Below, in pieces: positions 1 to 7,841 of a stretch of 64,000 nucleotides of DNA (positions are counted from its first letter, which is position 1; the number at the start of each line of letters is the position of its first letter). Source of the DNA: Nonomuraea candida (GTDB lineage Bacteria; Actinomycetota; Actinomycetes; Streptosporangiales; Streptosporangiaceae). The notes beneath the pieces were generated by a model, which was given only the letters and a program-made list of their open reading frames with translations, did no database searches and was not told the origin of the DNA. The position numbers were made by a program, and so were the translations under genes. Location of the stretch: positions 1 to 64,000 of the forward strand of contig NZ_JOAG01000038.1 of assembly GCF_000725485.1 (NCBI RefSeq), in the 5' to 3' direction.

Positions 1-285
1 TTCGAGGCCCGACTGGGTCGGGACGTCCTTGCGCCCGGCCTGGCGAGCCGCCTCGACCCGGGCCTTCCACTTCTCGTTTCCGAGCAGCCAGTCGAACGAT
101 TCGGTCTGCAGGCCGAGGAGATAGGGCACCTCCAGGGGCTCCTGGATGCGCGCGAAGGAGACGCGGCGGGGGCCGGCGGCCACGGGGGAGCCGGGCACGG
201 GGGAGCCGGGCGCGGGGGAGCCGGCGGGCGGGGCGGAAGCGGGAGAGTCGGGGGAGTCGGCGGAGGCGGTGCGCGAGGCTGCCAA
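1..285 (-). CDS. rpoB: RNA polymerase beta subunit RpoB, N-terminal 95 codons (runs off the window)
   Basis: Reading leftward from a TTG at 285-283, the 95 visible codons begin MAASRTAS, run through a Ser/Pro/Gly-rich stretch with repeated PGSP units (about residues 10-40), then enter the conserved beta N-terminus ([19 protein letters not shown], then [14 protein letters not shown] and DVPTQSGLE). That segment is diagnostic of RpoB. The TTG start is supported by a GGAAGG ribosome site 8 bases upstream and by the use of TTG plus MAASR in other actinomycete rpoB genes. In actinomycetes rpoB normally follows rplJ-rplL; here the upstream neighbour is a divergent flavoprotein gene, so I infer a second rpoB copy. 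Nonomuraea is known to carry such a paralogue, rpoB(R), linked to rifamycin resistance. The rifampicin-binding region and rpoC lie outside the window, so the resistance genotype cannot be read. Confidence 0.93.
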   Translation of the reverse strand, partial: MAASRTASADSPDSPASAPPAGSPAPGSPVPGSPVAAGPRRVSFARIQEPLEVPYLLGLQTESFDWLLGNEKWKARVEAARQAGRKDVPTQSGLE

Positions 286-380
286 CGGGATGTCCTTCCG
301 GAGGCACGGATGGAATCGGGCTGCGCGCATGCCAAACGCCCCGGCGGGATCCGGGGCGTCGCGGGGCAGCGCGAGAGAGC

Positions 381-411
381 AGCATAACGCAGTGGACAAA
401 CGAATGTCCAC
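381..411 (-). promoter_or_regulatory. Candidate rpoB promoter with overlapping inverted repeat
   Basis: On the minus strand TGGACA (410-405) and TATGCT (386-381) are 18 bases apart, a plausible -35/-10 pair giving a leader of about 90 bases before the rpoB TTG. A 7-bp inverted repeat, GTGGACA-N6-TGTCCAC (392-411), covers the -35 box, so a repressor or activator could bind there. Elements are read by eye only. Confidence 0.45.
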
Positions 412-530
412 GCTTACTATATGCGTCAACCTCGGTGCCGCCTTCAGCTTCCCATAGCCCCCATGGGCTCGTCAACTTCCGGAGCGAGGAGATGGCGCAT
501 TCGCTCCCCGTCGTCGGGGGTGAGGACCGA

Positions 531-560
531 TTGACAACCTCAACCAACCAAGCGCATGCT
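531..560 (+). promoter_or_regulatory. Candidate promoter of the KstD-like gene
   Basis: A perfect TTGACA (531-536) lies 18 bases before CATGCT (555-560), a fair -10. The predicted start is about 567, leaving a leader of about 32 bases with AAGGGA before the ATG at 599. The rest of the 313-base gap between rpoB and this gene shows only the divergent rpoB promoter elements. Confidence 0.45.
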
Positions 561-598
561 CGGATTTTCGCCCATGGCCCCGCCGAAGGGACACGTCG

Positions 599-2359
599 AT
601 GGAACCTCCCGCGCCTGCCCCTCGCCCCACCGCCCCCGCCTTAGGTCGCCGCTCCCTGCTCGTCGCCGGGGGCGTGATGGCGGCCGGCGCCGCCCTCGGC
701 CGCGCCCCCGCCCACGCAGCCCAGGACGCCGAGTACGACGTCGTGGTCGTCGGCGCCGGGGCGGCCGGGATGACCGCCGCCCTCACCGCCGCCCGGCGCG
801 GCCTGCGTACGGTCGTGCTGGAGAAGGCCGCCACCTACGGCGGGTCGGCGGCGCGGTCGGGCGCGGGCATCTGGATCCCGTGCAACGAGGTGATCCTCGC
901 CGCCGGAGTGCCGGACACGCCGGCCAAGGCCGCCGCCTACCTCGCCCGCGTCGTGGGCGACACGGTGCCGCTCGCGCGCCAGCAGGCGTTCCTCGCCGCG
1001 GGGCCGCCGATGATCTCGTTCGTGATGCGCAACAGCCCGCTGCGCTTCCGGTTCATGCAGGGGTACGCCGACTACTATCCCGAGTTCCCCGGCGGCATGC
1101 CGGACGGCCGCTCCATCGAGCCCGACCAGCTCGACGGCAACCTCCTCGGGGCCGAGCTGGACCGGCTCAACCCCGCCTACATCCCGACGCCGGCCGGCAT
1201 GGTCGTCTTCAGCGCCGACTACAAGTGGCTGACGCTCAGCGCGGTCAACCTGAAGGGCGCGGAGGTCGCCGGCGCCTGCCTGCTGCGCGGCACGCAGGCG
1301 GCCCTGCGCGGCGAGCGCCCGCTCACCATGGGCCAGGCCCTGGCCGGCGGGCTGCGCGCGGGCCTGCTCGCGGCCGGCGTGCCGGTGCTGCTCGGCACCC
1401 CGCTGCTGGACCTGCACGTGGAGGCGGGCCGGGTGGCGGGCGTGGTCACCTCGGCCGGGCTGGTCAGGGCCAGGCGCGGGGTGATCGTCGGCTCGGGCGG
1501 GTTCGAGCACAGCGCGGCGATGCGCGCCGAGTTCCAGCGCCAGCCCATCGGGACGGACTGGACGATCGGCGCGGACTCCAACACCGGCGACGGCATCGAG
1601 GCGGGCGAGCGCGCGGGGGCGGCGCTGGAGCTCATGGACGACGCCTGGTGGGGGCCGTGCGTGCCGCTGCCCGGCGAGCCGTACTTCTGCCTGGCCGAGC
1701 GCACGCTGCCCGGCTGCGTCATGGTCAACGGCGACGGGGAGCGCTTCGTCAACGAGGGCGCGCCGTACAGCGACGTGGTGCACGTCATGTACGACCGCAA
1801 CTCCCCGTCCGCGCCGCACATCCCGGCCTGGCTGATCGTCGACCAGCAGTACCGCAACCGCTACCTGTTCAAGGACGTCCCGCCGCTGCTGCCGCTGCCC
1901 TCCTCCTGGTACGACGCCGGCGCCGTGCACAAGGCCGCCACCGTCGAGCTGCTCGCCCAGCGGATCGGGCTGCCGCCCGCCGCCCTGCGCGCCACGATCG
2001 CCCGCTTCAACAGGTTCGCCGTGGCCGGCAAGGATGAGGACTTCCACCGGGGCGACAGCGCCTACGACCGCTACTACGCCGACCCCCACGTCCGGCCCAA
2101 CCCCTGCCTGGCCCCGCTGTGGCTGCCGCCCTTCTACGCCTTCAAGATCGTCCCGGGTGACCTGGGGACGAAGGGCGGGATGCGCACCGACGCCCGCGCC
2201 CGCGTGCTGCGGGCCGACGGCTCGGTCATCCCCGGCCTGTACGCGGCCGGCAACGCCAGCGCGGCCGTCATGGGGCACAGCTACGCCGGCTCGGGCTCCA
2301 CGCTCGGCCCGGCGATGACCTTCGGCTACGTGGCGGCCAACGACCTCGCCACCGCCTGA
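599..2359 (+). CDS. Secreted FAD-binding 3-ketosteroid Delta1-dehydrogenase-like protein
   Basis: A 586-residue flavoprotein of the KstD/fumarate-reductase flavoprotein family. The N-terminus has a Tat-type signal (GRRSLLVAG at about 16-24, hydrophobic core, AHA-AQ cleavage site near 40). The FAD Rossmann motif GAGAAGM is at 52-58, followed by a conserved E before a Gly/Ser-rich loop. Family C-terminal signatures are present: ERFVNEG, GDLGTKGG, then GLYAAGNASAAVMG and GSTLGPAMTFGY. Known KstDs oxidise the 1,2 bond of 3-ketosteroids; the substrate here is inferred only at family level. Most characterised KstDs are cytoplasmic, so Tat export is unusual. It is transcribed away from rpoB. It is not a Rox-type rifampicin monooxygenase despite its position. 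The last five codons including the stop belong to a 15-bp tandem repeat. Confidence 0.85.
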   Translation: MEPPAPAPRPTAPALGRRSLLVAGGVMAAGAALGRAPAHAAQDAEYDVVVVGAGAAGMTAALTAARRGLRTVVLEKAATYGGSAARSGAGIWIPCNEVILAAGVPDTPAKAAAYLARVVGDTVPLARQQAFLAAGPPMISFVMRNSPLRFRFMQGYADYYPEFPGGMPDGRSIEPDQLDGNLLGAELDRLNPAYIPTPAGMVVFSADYKWLTLSAVNLKGAEVAGACLLRGTQAALRGERPLTMGQALAGGLRAGLLAAGVPVLLGTPLLDLHVEAGRVAGVVTSAGLVRARRGVIVGSGGFEHSAAMRAEFQRQPIGTDWTIGADSNTGDGIEAGERAGAALELMDDAWWGPCVPLPGEPYFCLAERTLPGCVMVNGDGERFVNEGAPYSDVVHVMYDRNSPSAPHIPAWLIVDQQYRNRYLFKDVPPLLPLPSSWYDAGAVHKAATVELLAQRIGLPPAALRATIARFNRFAVAGKDEDFHRGDSAYDRYYADPHVRPNPCLAPLWLPPFYAFKIVPGDLGTKGGMRTDARARVLRADGSVIPGLYAAGNASAAVMGHSYAGSGSTLGPAMTFGYVAANDLATA

Positions 2360-2419
2360 CTCGCCACCGCCTGACTCGCCACCGCCTGACTCGCCACCGT
2401 CTGACTCGCCACCGTCTGA
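2345..2419. repeat. 15-bp tandem repeat, five copies, duplicating a gene's 3' end
   Basis: Five back-to-back copies of CTCGCCACCG(C/T)CTGA. The first is the in-frame C-terminus and TGA of the KstD-like gene; the next four repeat it downstream, giving consecutive in-frame stops. Copies 4 and 5 carry C to T in the same position. The remaining bases to about 2540 show no gene. Confidence 0.95.
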
Positions 2420-2579
2420 CTCGCCCTGCCTGCTCGCGCTCTGCCTGCTCGCTCCCTGCCCGCGTTCGGCCCCGGGCCCGGGCAGGGCGCCGCGCGGCCA
2501 GGCGGAAGGCCGGGGAAGTGGGGAGAGGGCGGAAAGGGGATTAACCGCTCCTTTCCACTCTTAACGTATAGCGCACCGG

Positions 2580-2599
2580 GGGGCTTGCGGCAAGACCCC
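2580..2599. promoter_or_regulatory. Rifamycin-associated element (RAE) upstream of helR
   Basis: The sequence GGGGCTTGCGGCAAGACCCC is a near-perfect palindrome (CTTGC-G-GCAAG flanked by G4 and C4). It closely matches the published actinomycete RAE found before rifamycin-inactivating genes and helR genes. It sits 128 bases before the helR start, just downstream of a weak -10-like TATAGC at 2567-2572. RAE-linked genes are induced by rifamycins; induction here is inferred from the match. Confidence 0.85.
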
Positions 2600-2727
2600 C
2601 GTCATGCCGCAGAATCGTCGGCCTGAAGCCAGAACCTGCGGAAATCGGGGGACACGCGGTGCGCGCACAGCTCGTGCGCGCCCGTCCTCCCGCCTGCGCA
2701 GCCCACCTCACCTCGGAGTCACTGAAC

Positions 2728-4878
2728 GTGCAACCGCTGACCGCCGGCGTCTTCCACCTTTCCGACCAGCTCGCCGCCAAGGCCGACCCGGCCCTGATCG
2801 CCGGAGACGAGCGGCACTTCGCCGCCATCGCCGAGAGCCTGGAGCGGTCGATCGCCGAGCTGTCCGAGCGTCTCGACGCCGCGCGCAGGGCGCCCGGCGG
2901 CCTGGGCCGGCAGGCGCTGGACCGGGACCTGGAGATCCACCGGCTGACCGCCCGCCTGCGCGCGCTGCGCCGCTTCGGCCTGGACCTGTGCCTGGGGCGC
3001 ATGGTCGGGGCCGACGACCCCGAGCCCGTGTACGTCGGGCGGCTCGGCCTCACCGACGCCGACGGCCGCCGGCTGCTGCTCGACTGGCGCTCCCCGGCGG
3101 CCGAGCCGTTCTTCGGGGCCACCCACGCCAACCCGATGGGCCTGGCCAGCCGCCGCAGGTACCGCTGGACCCGCGGCCGGATCAGCGACTACTGGGACGA
3201 GGTGTTCGCCCCGGACGGACTCGAAGGGCACGCCGCGCTCGACGACCAGTCCGCCTTCATCGCCAGCCTCGGCGGCAGCCGCTCGCCCCGGATGCGCGAC
3301 GTGCTCGCCACCATCCAGGCCGACCAGGACGCCATCATCCGCGCGGGGTCCCGCGGCGCCCTCGTCGTGGACGGCGGCCCCGGCACGGGCAAGACCGTGG
3401 TGGCCCTGCACCGCTCGGCGTACCTGCTCTACTCCGACCCGCGTCTGAGCCGGCGCCGGGGCGGCGTGCTGTTCGTCGGCCCGCACCAGCCCTACCTCGC
3501 CTATGTCGGCGACGTCCTGCCCAGCCTCGGCGAGGAGGGCGTGCGGACCTGCACGCTGCGGGACCTCGTCGCCGAGGGCGCCGCGGCGGGGGCCGAGCCG
3601 GACCCGGAGGTGGCCCGGCTGAAGGCGTCGGCGGAGCTGGTGAAGGCGATCGAGCCGGCCGTCCGGTTCTACGAGAACCCGCCGGCCCAGGGCATGACGG
3701 TCACGACGCCCTGGGCCGACGTCTGGCTGGGCCCCGAGGACTGGGCCGAGGCGTTCGAGGCGCCGGAGCCCGGCACCCCGCACAACGAGGCGCGCGACCG
3801 GATCTGGGAGGAGCTGCTCACGATCCTGGCCGACAAGCACGACGAGGAGGTCTCGCCCGACCTGCTGCGCAGGTCGCTGCTGCGCGACCGGGAGCTGCTC
3901 GCGGCCCTCAACCGCGCCTGGCCGCTGATCGAGGCCGCCGACCTGGTCGGGGACCTGTGGACCGTCCCCGCCTACCTGCGCATGTGCGCTCCCTGGCTCA
4001 CCCCCGACGAGGTCCGGCGGTTGCAACGCGCCGACGCCCAGGCGTGGACGGTGTCCGACCTGCCGCTCCTGGACGCCGCCAGGCAGCGGCTCGGCGACCC
4101 GGAGACGGCGCGGCGACGGCGCCGCCAGGAGGCGTCCGTGGCCGCCGAGCGCGCCCGCATGGCGCAGGTCGTCGACAACCTGCTGGACGCCGATGACGAC
4201 GGCGAGGGCGTGGTCACCATGCTGCGCGGACAGGACCTGAGGGACGCGCTGGTCGACGAGGCCGCGCTGCCGCCCGCCGACCCCGACCGGCTCGCGGGTC
4301 CGTTCGCGCACGTCGTGGTGGACGAGGCGCAGGAGCTCACCGACGCGGAGTGGCAGATGCTGCTGCGGCGCTGCCCGTCCAGGAGCTTCACCATCGTCGG
4401 CGACCGCGCCCAGGCCAGGCACGGGTTCACCGAGTCGTGGCGGGAGCGGCTCGAACGGGTCGGCTTCGACCGGATCGAGCTCGCCTCGCTGAGCGTCAAC
4501 TACCGCACGCCGGAAGAGGTGATGGCCGAGGCGGAGCCGGTGATCCGGGCCGTGCTCCCCGACGCCAACGTGCCCAGCTCCATCCGCGCCGGCGGCGTCC
4601 CCGTCGTCCGCGGCTCCGCCGCCGAGCTGGGCTCCATCCTCGACGCCTGGCTCGCCGCGAACGCCGAGGGGGTCGCGTGCGTGATCGGCGACCCCTCCTT
4701 CGCCGAGACGCCGCGGGTGCGGTCGCTGACGCCGGAGCTGGCCAAGGGGCTCGAGTTCGACCTGGTCGTCCTCGTTGACCCGGAGCGGTTCGGCGCGGGC
4801 GTCGAGGGGGCGGTCGACCGCTACGTCGCCATGACGCGGGCGACCCGGCAGCTCGTCATCCTCACGACCTCCTCCTGA
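2728..4878 (+). CDS. helR: HelR, HelD-family RNA polymerase recycling ATPase
   Basis: A 716-residue superfamily-1 helicase-like protein of the HelD/HelR class. These bind RNA polymerase, release stalled or drug-bound enzyme and confer rifamycin tolerance in mycobacteria and Streptomyces. I chose the GTG at 2728 (GGAG 9 bases upstream; N-terminus MQPLTAGVFHLSDQL matches HelR) over an in-frame ATG at 2659. Residues 20-85 are charged and helical, the arm entering the secondary channel. Walker A GGPGTGKT is at 216-223, the insert FYENPPAQGMTV at about 314-325 falls in the region expected to hold the primary-channel loop, DEAQ is at 532-535, NYRTPEEV near 590 and KGLEFDLVVL near 680. No DNA-unwinding role is implied. 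The RAE upstream argues for rifamycin induction and the rpoB copy nearby for a shared role. Confidence 0.92.
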   Translation: MQPLTAGVFHLSDQLAAKADPALIAGDERHFAAIAESLERSIAELSERLDAARRAPGGLGRQALDRDLEIHRLTARLRALRRFGLDLCLGRMVGADDPEPVYVGRLGLTDADGRRLLLDWRSPAAEPFFGATHANPMGLASRRRYRWTRGRISDYWDEVFAPDGLEGHAALDDQSAFIASLGGSRSPRMRDVLATIQADQDAIIRAGSRGALVVDGGPGTGKTVVALHRSAYLLYSDPRLSRRRGGVLFVGPHQPYLAYVGDVLPSLGEEGVRTCTLRDLVAEGAAAGAEPDPEVARLKASAELVKAIEPAVRFYENPPAQGMTVTTPWADVWLGPEDWAEAFEAPEPGTPHNEARDRIWEELLTILADKHDEEVSPDLLRRSLLRDRELLAALNRAWPLIEAADLVGDLWTVPAYLRMCAPWLTPDEVRRLQRADAQAWTVSDLPLLDAARQRLGDPETARRRRRQEASVAAERARMAQVVDNLLDADDDGEGVVTMLRGQDLRDALVDEAALPPADPDRLAGPFAHVVVDEAQELTDAEWQMLLRRCPSRSFTIVGDRAQARHGFTESWRERLERVGFDRIELASLSVNYRTPEEVMAEAEPVIRAVLPDANVPSSIRAGGVPVVRGSAAELGSILDAWLAANAEGVACVIGDPSFAETPRVRSLTPELAKGLEFDLVVLVDPERFGAGVEGAVDRYVAMTRATRQLVILTTSS

Positions 4879-4987
4879 CCGCTGCTGCCCGCGTTCGATA
4901 GCGACCGCGGCTCGAACTACACCTCAGAGGAGTCCGGCCGCTTCCTGGCCGGCGGTGATGCGGTACACGATCTCGCGGTGGTGGCGA

Positions 4988-5848
4988 TCAGTGTCCCGCT
5001 GCGGCTCGCAGGGCGGAGGCGAAGGTGCGCAGCGCCCTGCGAGCGGCCGGCTCGGACGCGCGGGATTTCAGGACGACGCTGCGGGTGGGCAGCGGGGGGA
5101 GGCCGAGTGATTCGCCCATGTCCATGGTGCCGGGTGGGGCCACACGCGGGCTGAGCGCCGCCACGGCCAGGCCTGCTGCCGCGGCCGCACCGACGGCTGC
5201 GATGCCGCCGCCCACGAACACCTCTTGCCAGGCGATGCCCGCTTCGTTCAGCGCGGTCACCGCCATCTCGTGCACATGGCATGACTCGGCCTGAAGGGCG
5301 AGGCGCAGTGGCTCGCCGGAGCGGTGTTCGAAGTCGGATGAGGCCATCCAGCCGAAGGCCGCCTCCATCAGGACTTCGCCGTCGGTGCGGCGGTCCTCGT
5401 GGCGCAGCACGATGGCCGTGTCCAGCGCACCGCTGTCGAACAGGTCAAGGAGCTCCCATGAGCTGGCGATTCTCACCTCCAGCGTCAGGTCTGGCGCTGC
5501 TCGCCCTATCTGGCGCAGGAGGTGGGGCAGTTCGGCGCCGACGACATGGTGGCTTATGCCGATCGACAGGCGTTGCCGCTGGACGCCGAACGAGCCCAGC
5601 GCGCCCGCGTGGGCGGCCAGCAGTTCACGTGCGGGCCCGAGGAAGGCGGCGCCGTCTTGCGACAGGCGGACCAGGCGGGGCGTACGGTCCAGCAAGCGGC
5701 GGCCCAAGGCGTCCTCCAGCCGCTTGATCTTCAGGCTCACGGCGGACTGCGTGGAGTCCATCGCCTCCGCCGCGCGCGTGAAGCTCTTCATCTCGGCGGT
5801 CAGCACGAAGGCCTGCACGGCGTCCAGGGGGAGCATCTTCATCGGCAT
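4988..5848 (-). CDS. LysR-family transcriptional regulator
   Basis: A 286-residue LysR-type regulator. The N-terminal winged HTH is clear (LDAVQAFVLTAEMKSFTRAA, then STQSAVSLKIKRLEDALG, residues about 6-60), followed by a type-2 periplasmic-binding-like effector domain from about 90 to the end. The start is uncertain: clustered ATGs at 5857, 5848, 5842 and 5836 lack a good ribosome site, and 5848 (MPMKMLPLD) is a compromise. A longer open frame upstream overlaps the divergent tautomerase and is rejected. The divergent arrangement suggests it controls the tautomerase gene, as is usual for LysR pairs; the effector is unknown. Confidence 0.85.
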   Translation of the reverse strand: MPMKMLPLDAVQAFVLTAEMKSFTRAAEAMDSTQSAVSLKIKRLEDALGRRLLDRTPRLVRLSQDGAAFLGPARELLAAHAGALGSFGVQRQRLSIGISHHVVGAELPHLLRQIGRAAPDLTLEVRIASSWELLDLFDSGALDTAIVLRHEDRRTDGEVLMEAAFGWMASSDFEHRSGEPLRLALQAESCHVHEMAVTALNEAGIAWQEVFVGGGIAAVGAAAAAGLAVAALSPRVAPPGTMDMGESLGLPPLPTRSVVLKSRASEPAARRALRTFASALRAAAGH

Positions 5849-5953
5849 ACCGATCATTGAAATACTTAATGACTGAAATATCCTAGGATGACTTTTTTGA
5901 ATGATCAAGTGATGGCTACGCTGCAAACCGTCCCCGAGGAACGGAGTCAGACC
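5849..5953. promoter_or_regulatory. AT-rich divergent LysR/tautomerase control region
   Basis: This gap is strikingly AT-rich for the region. It contains a perfect 10-bp palindrome ATCCTAGGAT (5880-5889) and two TGAAATA copies on its left side. Such dyads in a divergent gap are the usual LysR binding sites. The tautomerase ribosome site GGAG is at 5943-5946. Confidence 0.5.
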
Positions 5954-6346
5954 ATGCCCTTGGTCCAAGTGTCGTTGCGGCGAGGCAAGTCCGCCGAGTA
6001 TCACCAAGCCCTCTTCGAGGGCGTCTACCGCGCCCTGCGTGAGACCTTCGACGTGCCGGAAGACGACCGCTTCATGACGATCACCGAGCACGACGGCAGC
6101 ACCTTCAGCGTCAGCCCCACCTACTACGGCGTCGAGCGGAGCGACGAGGCGGTCATCATCCGGATCACCGCCAGCAACACGCGCGGCCCCGCCCAGAAGC
6201 AGGCGCTCTACCGGCGCATCGTCGAACTCTTGCAGGCGAACCCCGGCGTGCGCCCCGAAGACGTGTTCATCAATCTTGTGGAAGTACTGCCGGAGAACTG
6301 GTCGCTCGGCCATGGCATCGCGCAGTACGCGGTGCGGCAGCGCTGA
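5954..6346 (+). CDS. Tautomerase-superfamily protein (4-oxalocrotonate tautomerase-like)
   Basis: A 130-residue protein starting at the ATG with GGAG upstream, so that the second residue is Pro (MPLVQVSLRRGKS); in this superfamily the processed N-terminal Pro1 is the catalytic base. Choosing the earlier in-frame ATG at 5888 would bury that proline. The length and the motifs FMTITEH, VIIRITAS and EDVFINLVEV fit the Tautomerase_2 family, commonly partnered with a LysR gene. The substrate is unknown; it probably catalyses a keto-enol tautomerisation or related dehalogenation/hydration in aromatic breakdown. Confidence 0.85.
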   Translation: MPLVQVSLRRGKSAEYHQALFEGVYRALRETFDVPEDDRFMTITEHDGSTFSVSPTYYGVERSDEAVIIRITASNTRGPAQKQALYRRIVELLQANPGVRPEDVFINLVEVLPENWSLGHGIAQYAVRQR

Positions 6347-6386
6347 GGGGAGACGGCGAAGCCGCCCAGCACACGCGCGGCGACGC

Positions 6387-6419
6387 GGACCGTGCGGTCC
6401 CGCCGGGACCGTGCGGTCC
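6387..6419. repeat. Two tandem copies of a 14-bp palindrome
   Basis: GGACCGTGCGGTCC occurs at 6387-6400 and 6406-6419, 19 bases apart, inside a longer direct repeat, 41 bases after the tautomerase stop. Each can form a 6-bp stem with a 2-base loop. They could be transcription terminators or paired protein sites. The rest of the gap to 6580 shows no gene. Confidence 0.6.
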
Positions 6420-6580
6420 CGCCGAGGTGGGCGGCGGCGCTGTGGCCCAGCCGGTGCAGATCCCGTTACATCGAAGACCGTACAGTTCCCGCTTGGGGCC
6501 CACGCGGGTTGCCGCCGGAGAGGGTGCCCGCTACGGGGTCGCTCGTCAGGGGGCGACGCGATCCGGGTGCGTGGCCGGGG

Positions 6581-7759
6581 TTATTCCTGCCAGAACGTTT
6601 GGCGAGCGACTGAGCCGTTGACCGTACGGCGGTACTGTCCCGGCGACTGGCCGGTGTGCTTCTTGAAGGCGAAGCTCATGTACTCGGAGTGGCTGAAGTT
6701 GAGTCGCTCGGAGATCTGCTGCACGGTCCAGTCCGTCGAGGAGAGCAACTCGGCGACGTGGCCCATGCGAACTCTGATGATCTCGCTGTGGACCGTACGA
6801 CCCAGGGTCGAGGCGAACCGGTAGTCCAGCGCGCGCCGTGAGAGGCCGACATGGCGGAGTACGGCGTCTACGGCGAGGTTCTGGTCGGACCGGGCCCGGA
6901 TGAACCGCAGTGCCTTGGACACGAGCGGATCGTCCACCGCGAGGATGTCGGAGGACTGCCGGGTGACGATCCGGGTGGGCTCGATGAGCCTGAGCCCGGG
7001 TTCGATGGTGAGGCCTTGCATCATCAGGTCGAGCAGGTGCGCCGCAAGGTACCCGGTCGCGGTTGTGTTGGGCTCGATGCTCGACATCGGCGGGGTCGTG
7101 AGGTTGTCGATCAGTTCGTCGTTGTCGACGCCGATGACCGCGACGGCGTCGGGCACCACCAGGCCGGCGATTTTGCAGGCCTCCAGGATTTCCTGTCCGG
7201 CGATGTCGTAGCAGGCGAGGACTCCGACTGGTTTCGGGAGGTCGGTGAGCCATGCGGCGAGGCGTTCGCGCTCAACGGCGCGCATACCGGACTGCTTCAT
7301 CCCGAAGGCGTGCGGCGTCGTGCCGCGCTGGCGGACGCAGCCGGCGAACCACTCGCTGCGTGTCACAGACCAGGCGAACCGGTCGTCGCCGCAGAAGGCG
7401 AAGTTCCGCAGGCCTCTTTCGGCGAAGTGGCCGATGGCCCAGCGTACGATTGCGCCGTCGTCGGTCTCTACCCCGGGGAGTTCTGGGACGAGCCGGGCCG
7501 CGCTGAGATCGACGGTCGGCAGGCCGAGCCTTCGAATGAAACGGGCGGTCTGTTCGGTTTCGATCCGGGCGAGCACGCCGTCGCCGTGCCAGCCTTCGAG
7601 CCACGAGAAGTCGGTTTCGTGCCTGCTGTGCTCGGCCAGGTAGAGCGACCAATGAGGAGACTCCTCGACGTACTTCTTCACCCCGAGGAGCAGCCCGCGA
7701 GCGTAGGCGTTCGAGGTTTCGACCAGTAACGCGACGTGTCGCGTCTGCGTATCGGCCAC
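6581..7759 (-). CDS. XylR-like AraC-family sugar regulator
   Basis: A 392-residue regulator with a LacI/PurR-type sugar-binding domain in the first ~275 residues (HVALLVETSNAYARGLLLGV at the start, VAVIGVDNDELIDNL near 210) and an AraC-type DNA-binding domain at about 285-385 (two HTHs; signature FSHSEYMSFAFKKHTGQSPGQYR). This is the layout of XylR of enteric bacteria. The start is GTG at 7759; no strong ribosome site is visible, so a slightly later start is possible. It is divergent from the carbohydrate operon beginning at 7842 with 82 bases between, so it very likely controls that operon in response to its sugar. Confidence 0.87.
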   Translation of the reverse strand: MADTQTRHVALLVETSNAYARGLLLGVKKYVEESPHWSLYLAEHSRHETDFSWLEGWHGDGVLARIETEQTARFIRRLGLPTVDLSAARLVPELPGVETDDGAIVRWAIGHFAERGLRNFAFCGDDRFAWSVTRSEWFAGCVRQRGTTPHAFGMKQSGMRAVERERLAAWLTDLPKPVGVLACYDIAGQEILEACKIAGLVVPDAVAVIGVDNDELIDNLTTPPMSSIEPNTTATGYLAAHLLDLMMQGLTIEPGLRLIEPTRIVTRQSSDILAVDDPLVSKALRFIRARSDQNLAVDAVLRHVGLSRRALDYRFASTLGRTVHSEIIRVRMGHVAELLSSTDWTVQQISERLNFSHSEYMSFAFKKHTGQSPGQYRRTVNGSVARQTFWQE

Positions 7760-7841
7760 GTAAAAATTCTAAGACCTCATGCTAAATCGCGCATGGTTGC
7801 GCCGTTGCGTCCTCCGTAACCTCACGAAACAGGAGGTAAGG

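Noticed and set aside
1..285. Treating this as the housekeeping rpoB
   Set aside because: The rplJ-rplL genes that normally precede it are absent; kept as an inferred second copy since rpoC and the rest of the genome are not visible.
599..2359. Rifampicin monooxygenase (Rox) because of the nearby RAE
   Set aside because: C-terminal motifs are those of KstD-type dehydrogenases, not of group A flavin monooxygenases, and the RAE lies downstream, before helR.
4988..6313. Extending the LysR protein to 441 residues
   Set aside because: The N-terminal extension is antisense to the tautomerase gene and precedes the HTH with no homology.
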